A stretch of DNA of 64,000 nt from Anaerocolumna sp. (GCA_029256725.1 JAQSXJ010000016.1:49088-113087); one strand, 5' to 3'. Positions 8,042-16,542 are shown, counted from the stretch's first letter. Numbers and translations are program-made. Notes: generated by a model from the letters alone, not told the origin.

Positions 8042-8803
8042 CTACAAGTGATCACCTGTATCTTTTAGTTCTTTCTGTGTTCTGCGGTTAAACAGTAAAA
8101 GCCCCAAGAACAATACAAGGAAAGATACAACCATGATATAAACTTCGAGTCCTGCAATACCTATAGAAAAGGCGGCCGGAAGAATTACCAGCATACTGTC
8201 TGAGAGGCCGTGGAGCAGAATCGCCAGTAAAGTATATCTGCCTGATTTTTGCACTCTTATACCATGCAGCACAACTAAAGTGGCACCGATGTGAAATGCT
8301 ATGGCAAATATTCTTTCAAGACCGCCTAACAATAGTGAGAAATAACTGCTGTCAGACAAATCAAGGTATCCTAATGGATAGAGAATCATAGCAGCTAAGC
8401 TGTTGATACCTACCAGTAAGATTGCCTCAATCCCTCCATGTCCAAGGCCAAAGGATAAGCCATCTAAAAGTCTGGTTCTTCCATGAAGGAATTTCTTAAG
8501 GAAAAGAAGTCTGGCTGTTTCTTCGAATACTCCGGCAGTCAGTCCCAGGAAGATACCATAAGCGTAGGGCTGTGTTTGGAGAATAAGGAACCATTGGAAA
8601 TTCGGAAATACATATTGAAGTAAAGGGATTCGTATCAACATCTGACTTATTACAAAGGCTGTTGCACCAAGGAGAAGAGGTTTCATCATACGGTCAGCCT
8701 TCTTACGCAGCAGCAGAAACCCAATAATTGGGATACCAAAACACAGGAAAACATCAAAACCCAAGCATAATTCTTGTAATAAAATATTGTTCCCCCCACT
8801 CAT
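8042..8803 (-). CDS. YhfC-family intramembrane metalloprotease
   Basis: A 253-residue multi-spanning membrane protein of the YhfC family (distant relatives of CPBP proteases). The presumed metal-binding motifs are visible: FEETARLLF near residue 86-94 and LGHGGIEA near 118-125, with later conserved HIGA and LLHGLSD. About seven hydrophobic segments. The frame can open nine bases earlier, but AAAGGAG is correctly spaced (9 bases) only for the ATG at 8801-8803. The start lies inside the 3' end of the sensor kinase gene (50-base overlap), making it the third gene of the Agr-like operon. Substrate unknown. Confidence 0.88.
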   Translation of the reverse strand: MSGGNNILLQELCLGFDVFLCFGIPIIGFLLLRKKADRMMKPLLLGATAFVISQMLIRIPLLQYVFPNFQWFLILQTQPYAYGIFLGLTAGVFEETARLLFLKKFLHGRTRLLDGLSFGLGHGGIEAILLVGINSLAAMILYPLGYLDLSDSSYFSLLLGGLERIFAIAFHIGATLVVLHGIRVQKSGRYTLLAILLHGLSDSMLVILPAAFSIGIAGLEVYIMVVSFLVLFLGLLLFNRRTQKELKDTGDHL

Positions 8804-10043
8804 ACTGAACATCTCCTTTATAATTTTCTATTACCCGTTCCACGTTCTTAAGCCCCAGTCCTTCATGGGAGACTTTCGTGGACAGAAAACCTGTACTTGT
8901 TTTTACAGGTTCATTTAATATGGAATTTCTTAGATTTATGGATATAAAATCATGTACCATGACAACCCGAAGAATAATTCGTTTATCCTGGCTGTCGGCT
9001 GCGGCTTCGATGGCATTGTCAAGAATATTGGCAAATAACGTGGTAATGTCTACTTCACGGATAAAGCTTAAATCCACCTCAGATATCTTAATGTCAGCCT
9101 CAATACCGTGAACTTGCATTGTCTGCACCTTGTCGTTAAGTATAATATTTAGAAGCTTATTGCTGGTGTAATAATTCTGTCCCAATTGATTGAGTATGCC
9201 ATGTACATCCTTGGTGTATTGGCAGCCTATTAGATTCTGCTGTTCCTCATACAGATGCTCCATAGCCAGAATATGATTTCTGATATCATGAACCAGTTTT
9301 CTAGTACTGTCATATTTCTGATCCAGATTCTCGTAATAACGGGACTGGATTACCTGCTGCTGCCCGTAAAGATTCAGTTCATTTTCCAGATGAGTATTCT
9401 GGATAATGATATCAAATACACTGGTAAAATATATATTTAGTCCGATAAGAAGAGCTATATTAATCTCAAAGAGAAGAATGGAACCTTCTGACGGATAGAC
9501 CTGCATGAAGTACATCATACTGAATAAATTAATGATACTAAAGGCGGGAAGAAGGAAGGAATTAAACATCTGCCTTCTGGTAATCTGTTCTTTCTGTCTT
9601 CTGCGGATAACATTTACAAGTAGTTTAAGTACCATAAATTCTACGAAACGTATGGTAATGATAAGCACCATATAATAGGCTGATTTATTGATAAAATAAA
9701 TAATCCCTGACTGAAACAATAGCTGCAAAAATAGCGTGGAAAGAAGGTCCGTCAGAAATAAAGCAACAACAAAGCCAGTGTAATACACGACATATAATCG
9801 TAGGTTATTGTAAAGGTAGTGACCTATTACTGGTATAAACAGCAATGCAATAAGGTTGATTAGTCCATTACCTGCAAAGGCAAGCAGGAGTGTTATTACT
9901 ACATATACAGTCAGGATTAGTTTTTTCTTAAAAGCAGTGACGGTTATATTAGTTCCAATGCACTTCATGCCATTGAAGATAGCGATAAGTATGAATGCAC
10001 TTCCAAGGAGGGGAAGGATAAGATATAACAGTGTTTCGATCAT
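8754..10043 (-). CDS. GHKL-domain sensor histidine kinase (AgrC-like)
   Basis: A 429-residue membrane kinase. Residues about 1-220 form six or seven hydrophobic segments with short loops, as in peptide-pheromone receptors of the AgrC/ComD type. The cytoplasmic part has the H-box RKLVHDIRNHILAM near residue 253, the N-box NILDNAIEAA near 341 and the glycine box GLGLKNVERV near 397, typical of GHKL (HPK10) kinases. ATG overlaps the TGA of the response regulator by four bases. Ligand unknown; no AgrD-like peptide or AgrB gene is seen nearby. Confidence 0.93.
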   Translation of the reverse strand: MIETLLYLILPLLGSAFILIAIFNGMKCIGTNITVTAFKKKLILTVYVVITLLLAFAGNGLINLIALLFIPVIGHYLYNNLRLYVVYYTGFVVALFLTDLLSTLFLQLLFQSGIIYFINKSAYYMVLIITIRFVEFMVLKLLVNVIRRRQKEQITRRQMFNSFLLPAFSIINLFSMMYFMQVYPSEGSILLFEINIALLIGLNIYFTSVFDIIIQNTHLENELNLYGQQQVIQSRYYENLDQKYDSTRKLVHDIRNHILAMEHLYEEQQNLIGCQYTKDVHGILNQLGQNYYTSNKLLNIILNDKVQTMQVHGIEADIKISEVDLSFIREVDITTLFANILDNAIEAAADSQDKRIILRVVMVHDFISINLRNSILNEPVKTSTGFLSTKVSHEGLGLKNVERVIENYKGDVQYEWGEQYFITRIMLGF

Positions 10044-10750
10044 AAGTGTAATCCCATTCCTTCCGACAGATATTGATTGAGTGCTTTGCGAAATTCCATG
10101 GACTTTTTCTGTGACAGAGGAACTGTAAGCCCGTTTGAAAGATATATATCATATCCCTTGATACTTTTAACGGAATAAAGATTAACCACAAAACTCTTAT
10201 GGGGCATGACAAAACCTTTCTCCTGTAATTCTAACGCAAGCTCTGTTATCTTGCGTTTCAGTATATGAGTTCCTGTTGCTGACCTTAAGTACACCTTACG
10301 GTTTAGATATTCGAAATAAAAGATATCATTTGGGCTAATACGTATAATACCGTCAGTGGTGTGAAATTCCAACAGCTTATCCACGGGCAGCTGCGTGTAT
10401 TCAAAAGCTTCATCCAATTGCCTGTATAACTCCTCAGGTTTTAGGGGTTTTAGAAGGTAAGCAAAAGCATGGACTGCAAAGGCAAATACCGTATAATCAC
10501 TGTAATTGGTAACATAGATCAATTTGACTTTTTTGTTCTTTTGCCGTATCAGCTGTGCTGTTTCTATACCATTTAACTTCTGCATATCGATATCTAACAG
10601 AATAATTTCATATTCCAGGGTACTATTAAGAAGGGACTCCCCGTTTGTAAAGACCTCAATCTGAAGTTCTCGCCCCGGATACTCCTCTAATAACTTTTTC
10701 GTATGTTTAAGTACTGTTATTTCATCATCGCAGATTGCTATACTAATCAT
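10040..10750 (-). CDS. LytTR-family response regulator (AgrA-like)
   Basis: A 236-residue regulator: receiver domain at residues 1-120 with acidic pocket CDDE (8-10), phosphoacceptor Asp53 in LLDIDM and Lys in LLKPLKPEE, then a LytTR DNA-binding domain at about 135-233 (FYFEYLNRKVYL, MPHKSFVVNLY, SVKSIKGYDIYLSNG). It is the first gene of a three-gene operon with the GHKL kinase and the YhfC-like protease. Its promoter carries two direct repeats 21 bases apart (10829-10863), the spacing expected of LytTR dimers, so autoregulation is likely. Confidence 0.95.
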   Translation of the reverse strand: MISIAICDDEITVLKHTKKLLEEYPGRELQIEVFTNGESLLNSTLEYEIILLDIDMQKLNGIETAQLIRQKNKKVKLIYVTNYSDYTVFAFAVHAFAYLLKPLKPEELYRQLDEAFEYTQLPVDKLLEFHTTDGIIRISPNDIFYFEYLNRKVYLRSATGTHILKRKITELALELQEKGFVMPHKSFVVNLYSVKSIKGYDIYLSNGLTVPLSQKKSMEFRKALNQYLSEGMGLHL

Positions 10751-10793
10751 GGTACTTTTTTAAATATCCTTTCTATACAGGCGCCATAATCAC

Positions 10794-10821
10794 ATTATAG
10801 GTACCTACCATAAAAATGCAA
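10794..10821 (-). promoter_or_regulatory. Promoter of the LytTR/GHKL/YhfC operon
   Basis: On the minus strand, -35 TTGCAT (plus 10816-10821) and -10 TATAAT (plus 10794-10799) are 16 bases apart, about 44 bases upstream of the response regulator ATG. The direct repeats at 10829-10863 are immediately upstream of the -35. Confidence 0.75.
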
Positions 10822-10828
10822 TACATAT

Positions 10829-10863
10829 GGTCTAAGGTATGGTGTTTTCGGTCTAAGGTATGG
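10829..10863. promoter_or_regulatory. Paired direct repeats, probable LytTR regulator binding site
   Basis: GGTCTAAGGTATGG occurs at 10829-10842 and again, identical, at 10850-10863, a period of 21 bases or two helical turns. LytTR regulators such as AgrA bind direct repeats with this spacing just upstream of the -35. Here the repeats abut the promoter of the LytTR gene itself. Confidence 0.75.
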
Positions 10864-10924
10864 CTTAAATCAATCGTTTCACTTATTTTACCATTTGTGG
10901 CTATAAAATACAAACCGCAGGAAA

Positions 10925-10953
10925 TTGACATTGATTCAGTAATCTTGTATAGT
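10925..10953 (+). promoter_or_regulatory. Promoter of the TauE/SafE gene
   Basis: TTGACA at 10925-10930, a 17-base spacer and TATAGT at 10948-10953. The start codon is 33 bases after the -10 box, so the leader is short. Confidence 0.75.
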
Positions 10954-10985
10954 TTAGAATATCACGTGAAAGTCAGGTACACTCT

Positions 10986-11741
10986 ATGGATATTAACTTA
11001 ATAACCTTTTTGATAGTCTGTCCGCTGGTATTTCTGGCAGGAGTTATTGATTCCATTGCGGGAGGGGGAGGTCTTATCTCTTTGCCAGCTTATCTAATTG
11101 CTGGAATTCCGCCCCATTATGCACTGGGAACCAATAAACTATCCTCCTGTATCGGAACCTTTGCTTCAACAGCAAGATACATAAAGAATAAATCAGTCAA
11201 TTACCGAATTGGTGCAGTATCTGTCATTCTTGCACTTGCAGGCTCTTTTCTCGGTGCTAACCTGGCACTTATGGTAAGCGAAGGTGTTATTAAGAATCTG
11301 CTGCTGTTTGTATTGCCCTTTACGGCTTTTTTTGTGCTTAAAAATAAGAAAACTGATGATAACAGGACACCTTTATCTGATAAGCTGACCTTTCTGATAG
11401 CTTGTGCAGCTTCTTTTGTGATAGCAATTTATGATGGCTTCTATGGTCCCGGAACAGGAACGTTCCTCATATTATGCTATACGGTATTTGCCAGAATGGA
11501 TATTAAGACAGCCTCCGGTAATACGAAGATAGTGAATCTTTCTTCTAATATTGCGGCGGTTATAACTTTTCTGCTTCATGGGAAGGTGATATTCCTATTA
11601 GGTCTTACGGCTGCAATCTTTAGTATAGCCGGTCATTATATCGGTTCAGGACTTGTGCTGAAGAAAGGTTATAAGATTGTAAAGCCAGTTATGCTATTGG
11701 TTCTGGCCCTGTTGTTCATAACCATATTAACTGAAAGATAA
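10986..11741 (+). CDS. TauE/SafE (TSUP) family membrane exporter
   Basis: A 251-residue membrane protein with about eight hydrophobic segments. The duplicated family motifs are clear: FLAGVIDSIAGGGGLISLPA near the N-terminus with ALGTNKLSS, and IAIYDGFYGPGTGTF with ASGNTKIVNL in the second half. TSUP proteins move small organic or sulfur anions such as sulfite, sulfoacetate or sulfolactate; the substrate here is not determined. A near-consensus promoter lies upstream and a terminator downstream, so it is monocistronic. Its ribosome-binding site is weak. Confidence 0.93.
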   Translation: MDINLITFLIVCPLVFLAGVIDSIAGGGGLISLPAYLIAGIPPHYALGTNKLSSCIGTFASTARYIKNKSVNYRIGAVSVILALAGSFLGANLALMVSEGVIKNLLLFVLPFTAFFVLKNKKTDDNRTPLSDKLTFLIACAASFVIAIYDGFYGPGTGTFLILCYTVFARMDIKTASGNTKIVNLSSNIAAVITFLLHGKVIFLLGLTAAIFSIAGHYIGSGLVLKKGYKIVKPVMLLVLALLFITILTER

Positions 11742-11753
11742 TAAATCCTTTAT

Positions 11754-11789
11754 AGGGGCTTTTGCAAAATGCAAGAGTCCTTTTTTTGA
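11754..11789 (+). terminator. Intrinsic terminator of the TauE/SafE gene
   Basis: GGGGCTTTTGC pairs with GCAAGAGTCC (with wobble and one mismatch) around AAAAT, followed by TTTTTTT, directly after the stop codon. Confidence 0.85.
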
Positions 11790-12123
11790 TAAATTCTATT
11801 AATTGGTTTGAAGTTAGAAATGGCTAACAATAAAACGAAAATAACCTAAGGTAATTAGGAAGGAGAATCTGAATAGAATTATTTAGGGGTTACCTTTTCT
11901 ACTAAGCATTCAGATAGAAAAAATAAATAGAATTATTCAAATATAAAATGGAATTTATTATATTGCATTTTATTTCAGAATAAAAAACAACAATTAACTA
12001 ACACAATAACATAGTTTACAAAAATGATTTTACAACTTCTAAACATTGATTATATAATATAATTGATAACTCAACCATGGTGTATATAAACATGTGCGTT
12101 AAGGCACACAGACTGGAGTCAAA
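11790..12123. other. AT-rich intergenic region upstream of ybaN
   Basis: No gene is supported. The only notable element is the imperfect palindrome GTGCGTTAAGGCACAC near 12094-12109, between a probable promoter and the GGAG ribosome site of the next gene. A similar palindrome, GTGTGCCTTGGCACAC, occurs at 7895-7910 in front of the DUF3887 gene. Confidence 0.35.
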
Positions 12124-12549
12124 ATGAAATATAATCCGATTAATTTACTCTTTATTATCCTGGGCTTTTTGGCTATGGGACTTGGGATTATCGGTATCCT
12201 ACTGCCGGTACTGCCGACCACACCTTTTCTATTGCTGGCATCCATTTGTTTTGCTAAGGGTTCCAAAAGATTCCACCAGTGGTTCTGTTCTACAAAACTT
12301 TATAAAAAGCATCTGGACAGTTTTGTAAAGAATAGAGCAATGACCATAAAGACCAAATTTTCCATACTGATACCGGCTTCCTTCATGCTGATAATAGCTT
12401 TCTATTTTACACCTGTTATATATGGCCGTATATTAATAGCGATTGTTTTCGTATTTAAGTATATCTATTTTTTTACCCGTATTAGAACCATACCACCCCA
12501 AGAAAACAGTAATAGGACAGCAGGGGTTGAGCAGGAAACAGAAATTTGA
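12124..12549 (+). CDS. ybaN: YbaN family (DUF454) inner membrane protein
   Basis: A 141-residue membrane protein with the family hallmark LGIIGILLPVLPTTPFLLLASICFAKGS (split: GILLPVLPTTPFLLLA near residues 24-39) followed by FHQWF and a KLYKKHLDSF stretch, and two C-terminal hydrophobic segments. The function of DUF454 proteins is unknown. The gene sits 27 bases upstream of a truncated cydD-type ABC exporter gene and was probably co-transcribed with it. Start ATG has TGGAG six bases away. Confidence 0.92.
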   Translation: MKYNPINLLFIILGFLAMGLGIIGILLPVLPTTPFLLLASICFAKGSKRFHQWFCSTKLYKKHLDSFVKNRAMTIKTKFSILIPASFMLIIAFYFTPVIYGRILIAIVFVFKYIYFFTRIRTIPPQENSNRTAGVEQETEI

Positions 12550-12576
12550 CTATAAAATTAAAGAGGACTATTTGAT

Positions 12577-13221
12577 ATGATGATTAACAAAAGACTGATC
12601 AATACAGTCGAAGAATCGAAAAAGTACATTGTCTTTCATGTAATCTTGCAATGGGCAGGATTAATAGCCAATGCAGGAATTGTATTGATAATCAGTAATC
12701 TGATCTCAGGGGCATATAAGGAAAGTTTAAAAGATAAGGAACTTTGGCTCTTTGCCATAGGCCTTATTCTGCTTATTGGAATACGTTTTCTGTGTACCCG
12801 CTTAGCAGGGCATTTTAGCTACCTTTCTTCAAAAGCAGTAAAGAGAGTACTAAGAGACAGAATATATGAGAAACTTCTCAAACTTGGAGCTGGTTATACC
12901 GGGAAAATATCAACGGCTTCAGTGGTACAGGTGGCGGTTGAAGGTGTTGAGCAGCTTGAGACTTATTTTGGTGCTTATCTGCCTCAGTTCTTTTACAGCA
13001 TGATAGCGCCTGTTACGCTGTTTCTTATTATATCACCCATAAGCCTTTCTGCCGGAGTACAGGAAAGCCATGGGGCCTCTTACAGCCTTACATTCATTCT
13101 GCAACAGCCTCTTCTTAAAATTAACCATGAATTAAGCCCTGAAGCCACGTCCAACAATTTCACTGGTATTGGTTATCAGGATAAAGGCATCCGGTTCTGT
13201 TTCTTTTATAAAACGTCTTAA
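12577..13221 (+). pseudogene. cydD: CydD-type ABC exporter, 5' fragment (truncated)
   Basis: Residues 1 to about 160 match the N-terminal membrane domain of CydD/ABC exporters (SYLSSKAVKRVLRDRIYEKL, VVQVAVEGVEQLETYFGAYL, FYSMIAPVTLFLII). Homology then stops at about 13055, and the remaining 50 or so residues are unrelated sequence overlapping the 3' end of the convergent yitT-like gene. The rest of the membrane domain and the whole ATPase domain are missing, and no cydC or cytochrome bd gene follows. This is a deletion remnant. In the intact form it would export glutathione or cysteine for cytochrome bd assembly. Confidence 0.8.
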
Positions 13222-13995
13222 CTGTACAGCCTGACTACGGTTCATAACTGCAAAAATTATCTTTTTCTCCTGATTACTGAAGGCTCCTTTGGCATCGCTT
13301 ATGGTAGCACTGCGGTGGAGATTGTTTAGGATAAAATCAGAAATAGGTTTAGGATCTTTACATATAATAGTCAGGTATTTATGAAGATTCAGGTTCTCAA
13401 TAATCGTATCGACCATGGTTGACTTGGCTAAGAGTCCAAGGAGAGATAACAAACCAGTTGTTATGTCAAAGATCAGGAAGGAAGCCAGGGTCAGGAACAG
13501 ATCGGTAATAAATAAAGACCTGCCAATATCTATATTTGAATATTTCTTAAGTATCAAAGCAACTATGTCCGTGCCACCGGTTGAAGCTCCAATGTTAAAC
13601 AGAATGGCAGCGCCGACTGCCGGCAATAGAACTGCAAATGCGAGTTCCAGTACGGGCTCATTGGTAAGGGGACCTTTTAAAGGAAAAAGATATTCTAATA
13701 AACTTAAAGAAGCAGACATTAAGATACTTCCGTAAGCAGTTTTATTACCAAAGCTCCTTCCTATTACCAAATACCCAACAACCAGCAGTATCATATTAAT
13801 TACAAAAACAACTGTACTGGTGCTGATCTTTGGCCCTAAGAGGCTGCTTAATAAAATAGCTAAACCTGTAACACCGCCAATGGAAAAATTATTGGGAAAT
13901 TTAAAGAAATATACTCCCAAAACCACTAATTCCACACCTGCAGATATCAGTAGATATTCTTTTAAATTGTCAACGAGTTTCTTTTTCAGTTCCAC
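13132..13995 (-). CDS. YitT family membrane protein (DUF161/DUF2179)
   Basis: A 287-residue protein: five or so hydrophobic segments (residues 10-200) including the family blocks NNFSIGGVTGLAIL and GASTGGTDIVALILKKYSN, then a soluble DUF2179 domain at about 205-285 with HRSATISDAKGAFS and TEPDAFILITNTSEIVGRGF. Function is unknown; the family is widespread in Firmicutes. The start is GTG at 13993-13995, with AGGAGG five bases upstream. It converges on the truncated cydD fragment. Confidence 0.93.
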   Translation of the reverse strand: MELKKKLVDNLKEYLLISAGVELVVLGVYFFKFPNNFSIGGVTGLAILLSSLLGPKISTSTVVFVINMILLVVGYLVIGRSFGNKTAYGSILMSASLSLLEYLFPLKGPLTNEPVLELAFAVLLPAVGAAILFNIGASTGGTDIVALILKKYSNIDIGRSLFITDLFLTLASFLIFDITTGLLSLLGLLAKSTMVDTIIENLNLHKYLTIICKDPKPISDFILNNLHRSATISDAKGAFSNQEKKIIFAVMNRSQAVQLRRFIKETEPDAFILITNTSEIVGRGFRA

Positions 13996-14562
13996 AAGGT
14001 CCTCCTTCGGGAATACCCAGAGAGATATCCTGAAACGGTAACATATTTAACCTGTCGTTTTTGGATAAGCACTGTGGTATTTATCATCTGTATTTCATTA
14101 GGCTTTCATTCACCGCTGATTCAAAATGGCTTTAAGCCCTAAAATAGTATGATAGTAACCTCTTAAAAAGTCAAGAGAGAATAAGGAATTAGGATAATAA
14201 ATTCATCAGTAACACGACCATAGATTATGTAAGAAATTTCCTGGAATAATAAAAGAACCGATAACACATATAAAGAGGTGCTCTTGGTTTTAAAATAAGA
14301 AAGTTAACTGATGCATTGTATTACATTTCCTGAAGCCCTTGTTGCTGAGAAGTAATAATGCCATCAATAATTGATATCAATTCTTTGCAATATTATATAC
14401 CAATACGATTTTAGACATAGAAATAGCGCCTCTATGATGCGGAATTATAAAAAGAGATTAATCGAGTTTCCTACATAGAAATGCTCCCCATACAGTAGAC
14501 AGTTTTAATATTTTATCTGTCTGCCATACGAGAAGCACATCAAATTTCGAAACAATCTTAAT
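13996..14562. other. Gene-free region between yitT-like gene and coat-like gene
   Basis: About 567 bases with no supported coding frame, terminator or RNA. It is AT-rich and may be decayed coding DNA, in keeping with the eroded genes on its left and right, but I find no protein similarity to support that. Confidence 0.4.
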
Positions 14563-15027
14563 TTAATTCGTCATTTGATTTACAGTTTTATATTTGTAAA
14601 TTTTTTCAGCATGATTTTGTTCTTCTGTTTCGATATCGTTTAGAAGTTTTCTTACATCAGAATCCCCAAACTGGAAAAGGTCAAAATTATAGGCAGATGC
14701 AACGTATTTCTCAGTAGTGATGGCATCTGTACATAAAAATGCATCACTATCTTTATCATCCTGTTTAAAGTTTCCAACATAAGTTGCTGATGGATTATAG
14801 TCTTTACCTGCTGAGTTTTTAGAGTTTACGGAAGGCACGGTTCCATTAAGAAGCTGATCCAGTGAATCATAGTGTTTTTGTTCCTCTTTTTTGATAGAGT
14901 CAAATAGATTTTTTAACTCAGTATCTTTTGCAGCATTCTCATTTTTTGTATATTTATCAATACACAATTTCTCCTGATCCTGTAAATCTTTAATAATAAA
15001 GCGCTCTTTCTCTGATGTGCAGGCATA
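14563..15027 (-). pseudogene. CotF-like spore coat / ferritin-like protein, 5' end damaged
   Basis: The frame encodes a four-helix protein of the spore-coat CotF-like (ferritin-like) type: SEKERFIIKDLQDQEKLCID, KKEEQKHYDSLDQLLNGTVP, then DAFLCTDAITTEKYVASAYN and ETEEQNHAEKIYKYK. The last three look like helix pairs that interact with a coat. In-frame homology extends upstream to 15027, where a TAG intervenes, and no ATG with a ribosome site precedes it. A TTG at 14967 can open the frame but would remove the first helix. The start appears lost, so it is called damaged; a nonstandard start remains possible. Confidence 0.6.
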
Positions 15028-15059
15028 CTAGGTGAAATCACTCTTCATTAATAGGAATA

Positions 15060-15292
15060 TTATTCTCTATCTTTCCAGGCAGGCAGTTTCTTCATTGTAC
15101 GGATTGCAAGTTCATGAGCGGCCTTCTCGTGAATACCTTGCGTTCTTATAAGAAACTCAGTAGTGCCCTTAAGTTTTTCTTCATAGGATTGAAGTGTACC
15201 GTCGGGTCTTGCACAATAAATACAGTAATCTTTACTTTCATCCTTTAGTGGATAGTCATCAGTTGCATTCCACAGGAAATACAAATTTTCAT
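15060..15292 (-). pseudogene. Zinc-ribbon domain protein, frameshifted
   Basis: ATG at 15290-15292 opens MKICISCGMQL, the first CxxC knuckle of the putative zinc-ribbon family, but this frame soon ends. The second part, YCIYCARPDGTLQSYEEKL through RTMKKLPAWKDRE, is in another frame from about 15270 to 15060. Joined, they give a typical small protein of about 77 residues with CxxCGM...CxxC. A one-base frameshift near 15265-15280 separates them. The function of the family is unknown. It lies in the TetR-led operon after the carboxymuconolactone decarboxylase-like gene. Confidence 0.7.
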
Positions 15293-15329
15293 AGATACTC
15301 CAATCTGTGCGCTTAGCACATAGTAGTAA

Positions 15330-15644
15330 TTAGTTCAAATTATCAAAACATTCTAATGCCGGTACGAGACAATGGCTGATTCCCTGGAAACCGGATATGG
15401 CAATTGTCATAACGATGGAATCCCTGATTTCCTCTCTTGTTGCACCGGCCTCTCTAGCCATAGGTACATGGGCAGTTACAGCCGCGGTATCTCCTTGAGA
15501 TGCTTTTATGCCAATAAAGATTAGTTGTCTGGTTTTATTATCTAAGGTTCCTTTAGTTCCTATAGTAGCGAGAAGGTTATTATAAGCACTAGCAATTTCA
15601 GGGGATTCCTTTAGGAACACCTGAAAGGGGTTAACATTGTTCAT
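15330..15644 (-). CDS. Carboxymuconolactone decarboxylase / AhpD-like protein
   Basis: A 104-residue all-helical protein of the CMD superfamily, with LDNKTRQLIFIGIKAS and AREAGATREEIRDSIVMT as typical helices. The CxxC pair of peroxidase-active AhpD proteins is not present: the corresponding site reads TAAVTAHV, so thiol peroxidase activity is not expected. Such proteins often form hexamers and act on small cyclic or keto compounds. The gene starts within two bases of the stop of the ArsR-like gene and has AAGGAG upstream. Confidence 0.87.
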   Translation of the reverse strand: MNNVNPFQVFLKESPEIASAYNNLLATIGTKGTLDNKTRQLIFIGIKASQGDTAAVTAHVPMAREAGATREEIRDSIVMTIAISGFQGISHCLVPALECFDNLN

Positions 15645-15646
15645 AA

Positions 15647-15853
15647 TTATTTGCTCCTTTCAAAAGGGTCGACGCCAAGTTTTATAAGCTCCTGCATACC
15701 AAGCTCAGTGATTTCATATTCTTTTGGAGTATTCACGTTTTGCTCGAACCATCCGAGCTCCACTAGTTGGTGGAATAACCGATTCCCCAGGGTTCCACCA
15801 AGATGTTCATAACAGCACTTGGCTTTCAACTGTACTGATCTTTTTGACGGCAT
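15647..15853 (-). CDS. Short winged-helix protein resembling the C-terminal half of ArsR regulators
   Basis: A 68-residue protein with KCCYEHLGGTLGNRLFHQLV and FEQNVNTPKEYEITELGMQEL, a pattern found at the C-terminal half of a subgroup of ArsR-type regulators, where CYEHLAG follows the HTH. The N-terminal HTH half is absent, yet the gene has its own start with GGGAGG eight bases upstream of the ATG, so it is expressed as it stands. It lies between the TetR gene and the CMD-like gene. It may be a ligand-binding or dimerisation domain that lost its DNA-binding half. Confidence 0.7.
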   Translation of the reverse strand: MPSKRSVQLKAKCCYEHLGGTLGNRLFHQLVELGWFEQNVNTPKEYEITELGMQELIKLGVDPFERSK

Positions 15854-15928
15854 ATATCCGTCCTCCCTTCTACATAATTGTAGTATTTTAAAGTTGATTC
15901 TTAAGAGATATATGGTAATTCCTTAGCC

Positions 15929-16507
15929 TTACGCTAACAGTGAAACAAAGGCGTCCGTCAGAGCAGATTTATAGGTAGCAATAACACTGCCTTCTGGTGC
16001 AAAGACATCACCGTTTAAGAGATAATGGTGTATAAGGCCAATCCACATATTAAAGAGTACAGCAGGAGAAATCGAAGTTTTCCTGTTCTTCTCAAGGACT
16101 CTGCTAAAATGCAGAGATATGGCTGACTGGACGATAATAAAGGTATCTCTTACCTCCTGGGATAACATACGGCTCTCAATGACCAGTCGGGTGTAGAAAG
16201 CCTCGTATTCAGTAATAGCATCTAAGTGGGCGATTAGTAATTCCTTCAGAGAAGAACTGGATTCTGAGAGTTCATGGGTACGTAAGGCTATCTTACTGCA
16301 GAAATGGTTTACCACCTCTGCTATAAATTCTTCCTGTGTATTAAAATGCAGAAATACTGTTCCGTGTGACACTCCGGCAGCTTTGGCTATATCAGACATT
16401 CGGGTATTTAAAAAACCCTGACTGGAAAAAATATCGAAGGCAGTATTGATTAGTAATGCCTTTGTCTGTTCTTTTTTTAACTGCCGTGCAGTTGGTTTAT
16501 TATTCAA
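15929..16507 (-). CDS. TetR-family transcriptional regulator
   Basis: A 192-residue regulator with a standard TetR HTH at about residues 12-58 (ALLINTAFDIFSSQGFLNTR, MSDIAKAAGVSHGTVFLHF) and a helical ligand domain with no recognisable specificity. It probably controls itself and the genes downstream on the minus strand (ArsR-like, CMD-like, zinc ribbon, coat-like). A perfect 7-bp inverted repeat, ACTGACT-4-AGTCAGT, lies at 16525-16542 next to its start. No inducer can be inferred. Confidence 0.94.
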   Translation of the reverse strand: MNNKPTARQLKKEQTKALLINTAFDIFSSQGFLNTRMSDIAKAAGVSHGTVFLHFNTQEEFIAEVVNHFCSKIALRTHELSESSSSLKELLIAHLDAITEYEAFYTRLVIESRMLSQEVRDTFIIVQSAISLHFSRVLEKNRKTSISPAVLFNMWIGLIHHYLLNGDVFAPEGSVIATYKSALTDAFVSLLA

Positions 16508-16524
16508 TATACTGACCTCTCAAT

Positions 16525-16542
16525 CACTGACTGTATAGTCAG
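16525..16542. promoter_or_regulatory. TetR operator
   Basis: ACTGACT (16525-16531), GTAT, AGTCAGT (16536-16542): a perfect inverted repeat of the size TetR dimers bind, 18 bases upstream of the TetR start codon. Confidence 0.75.
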
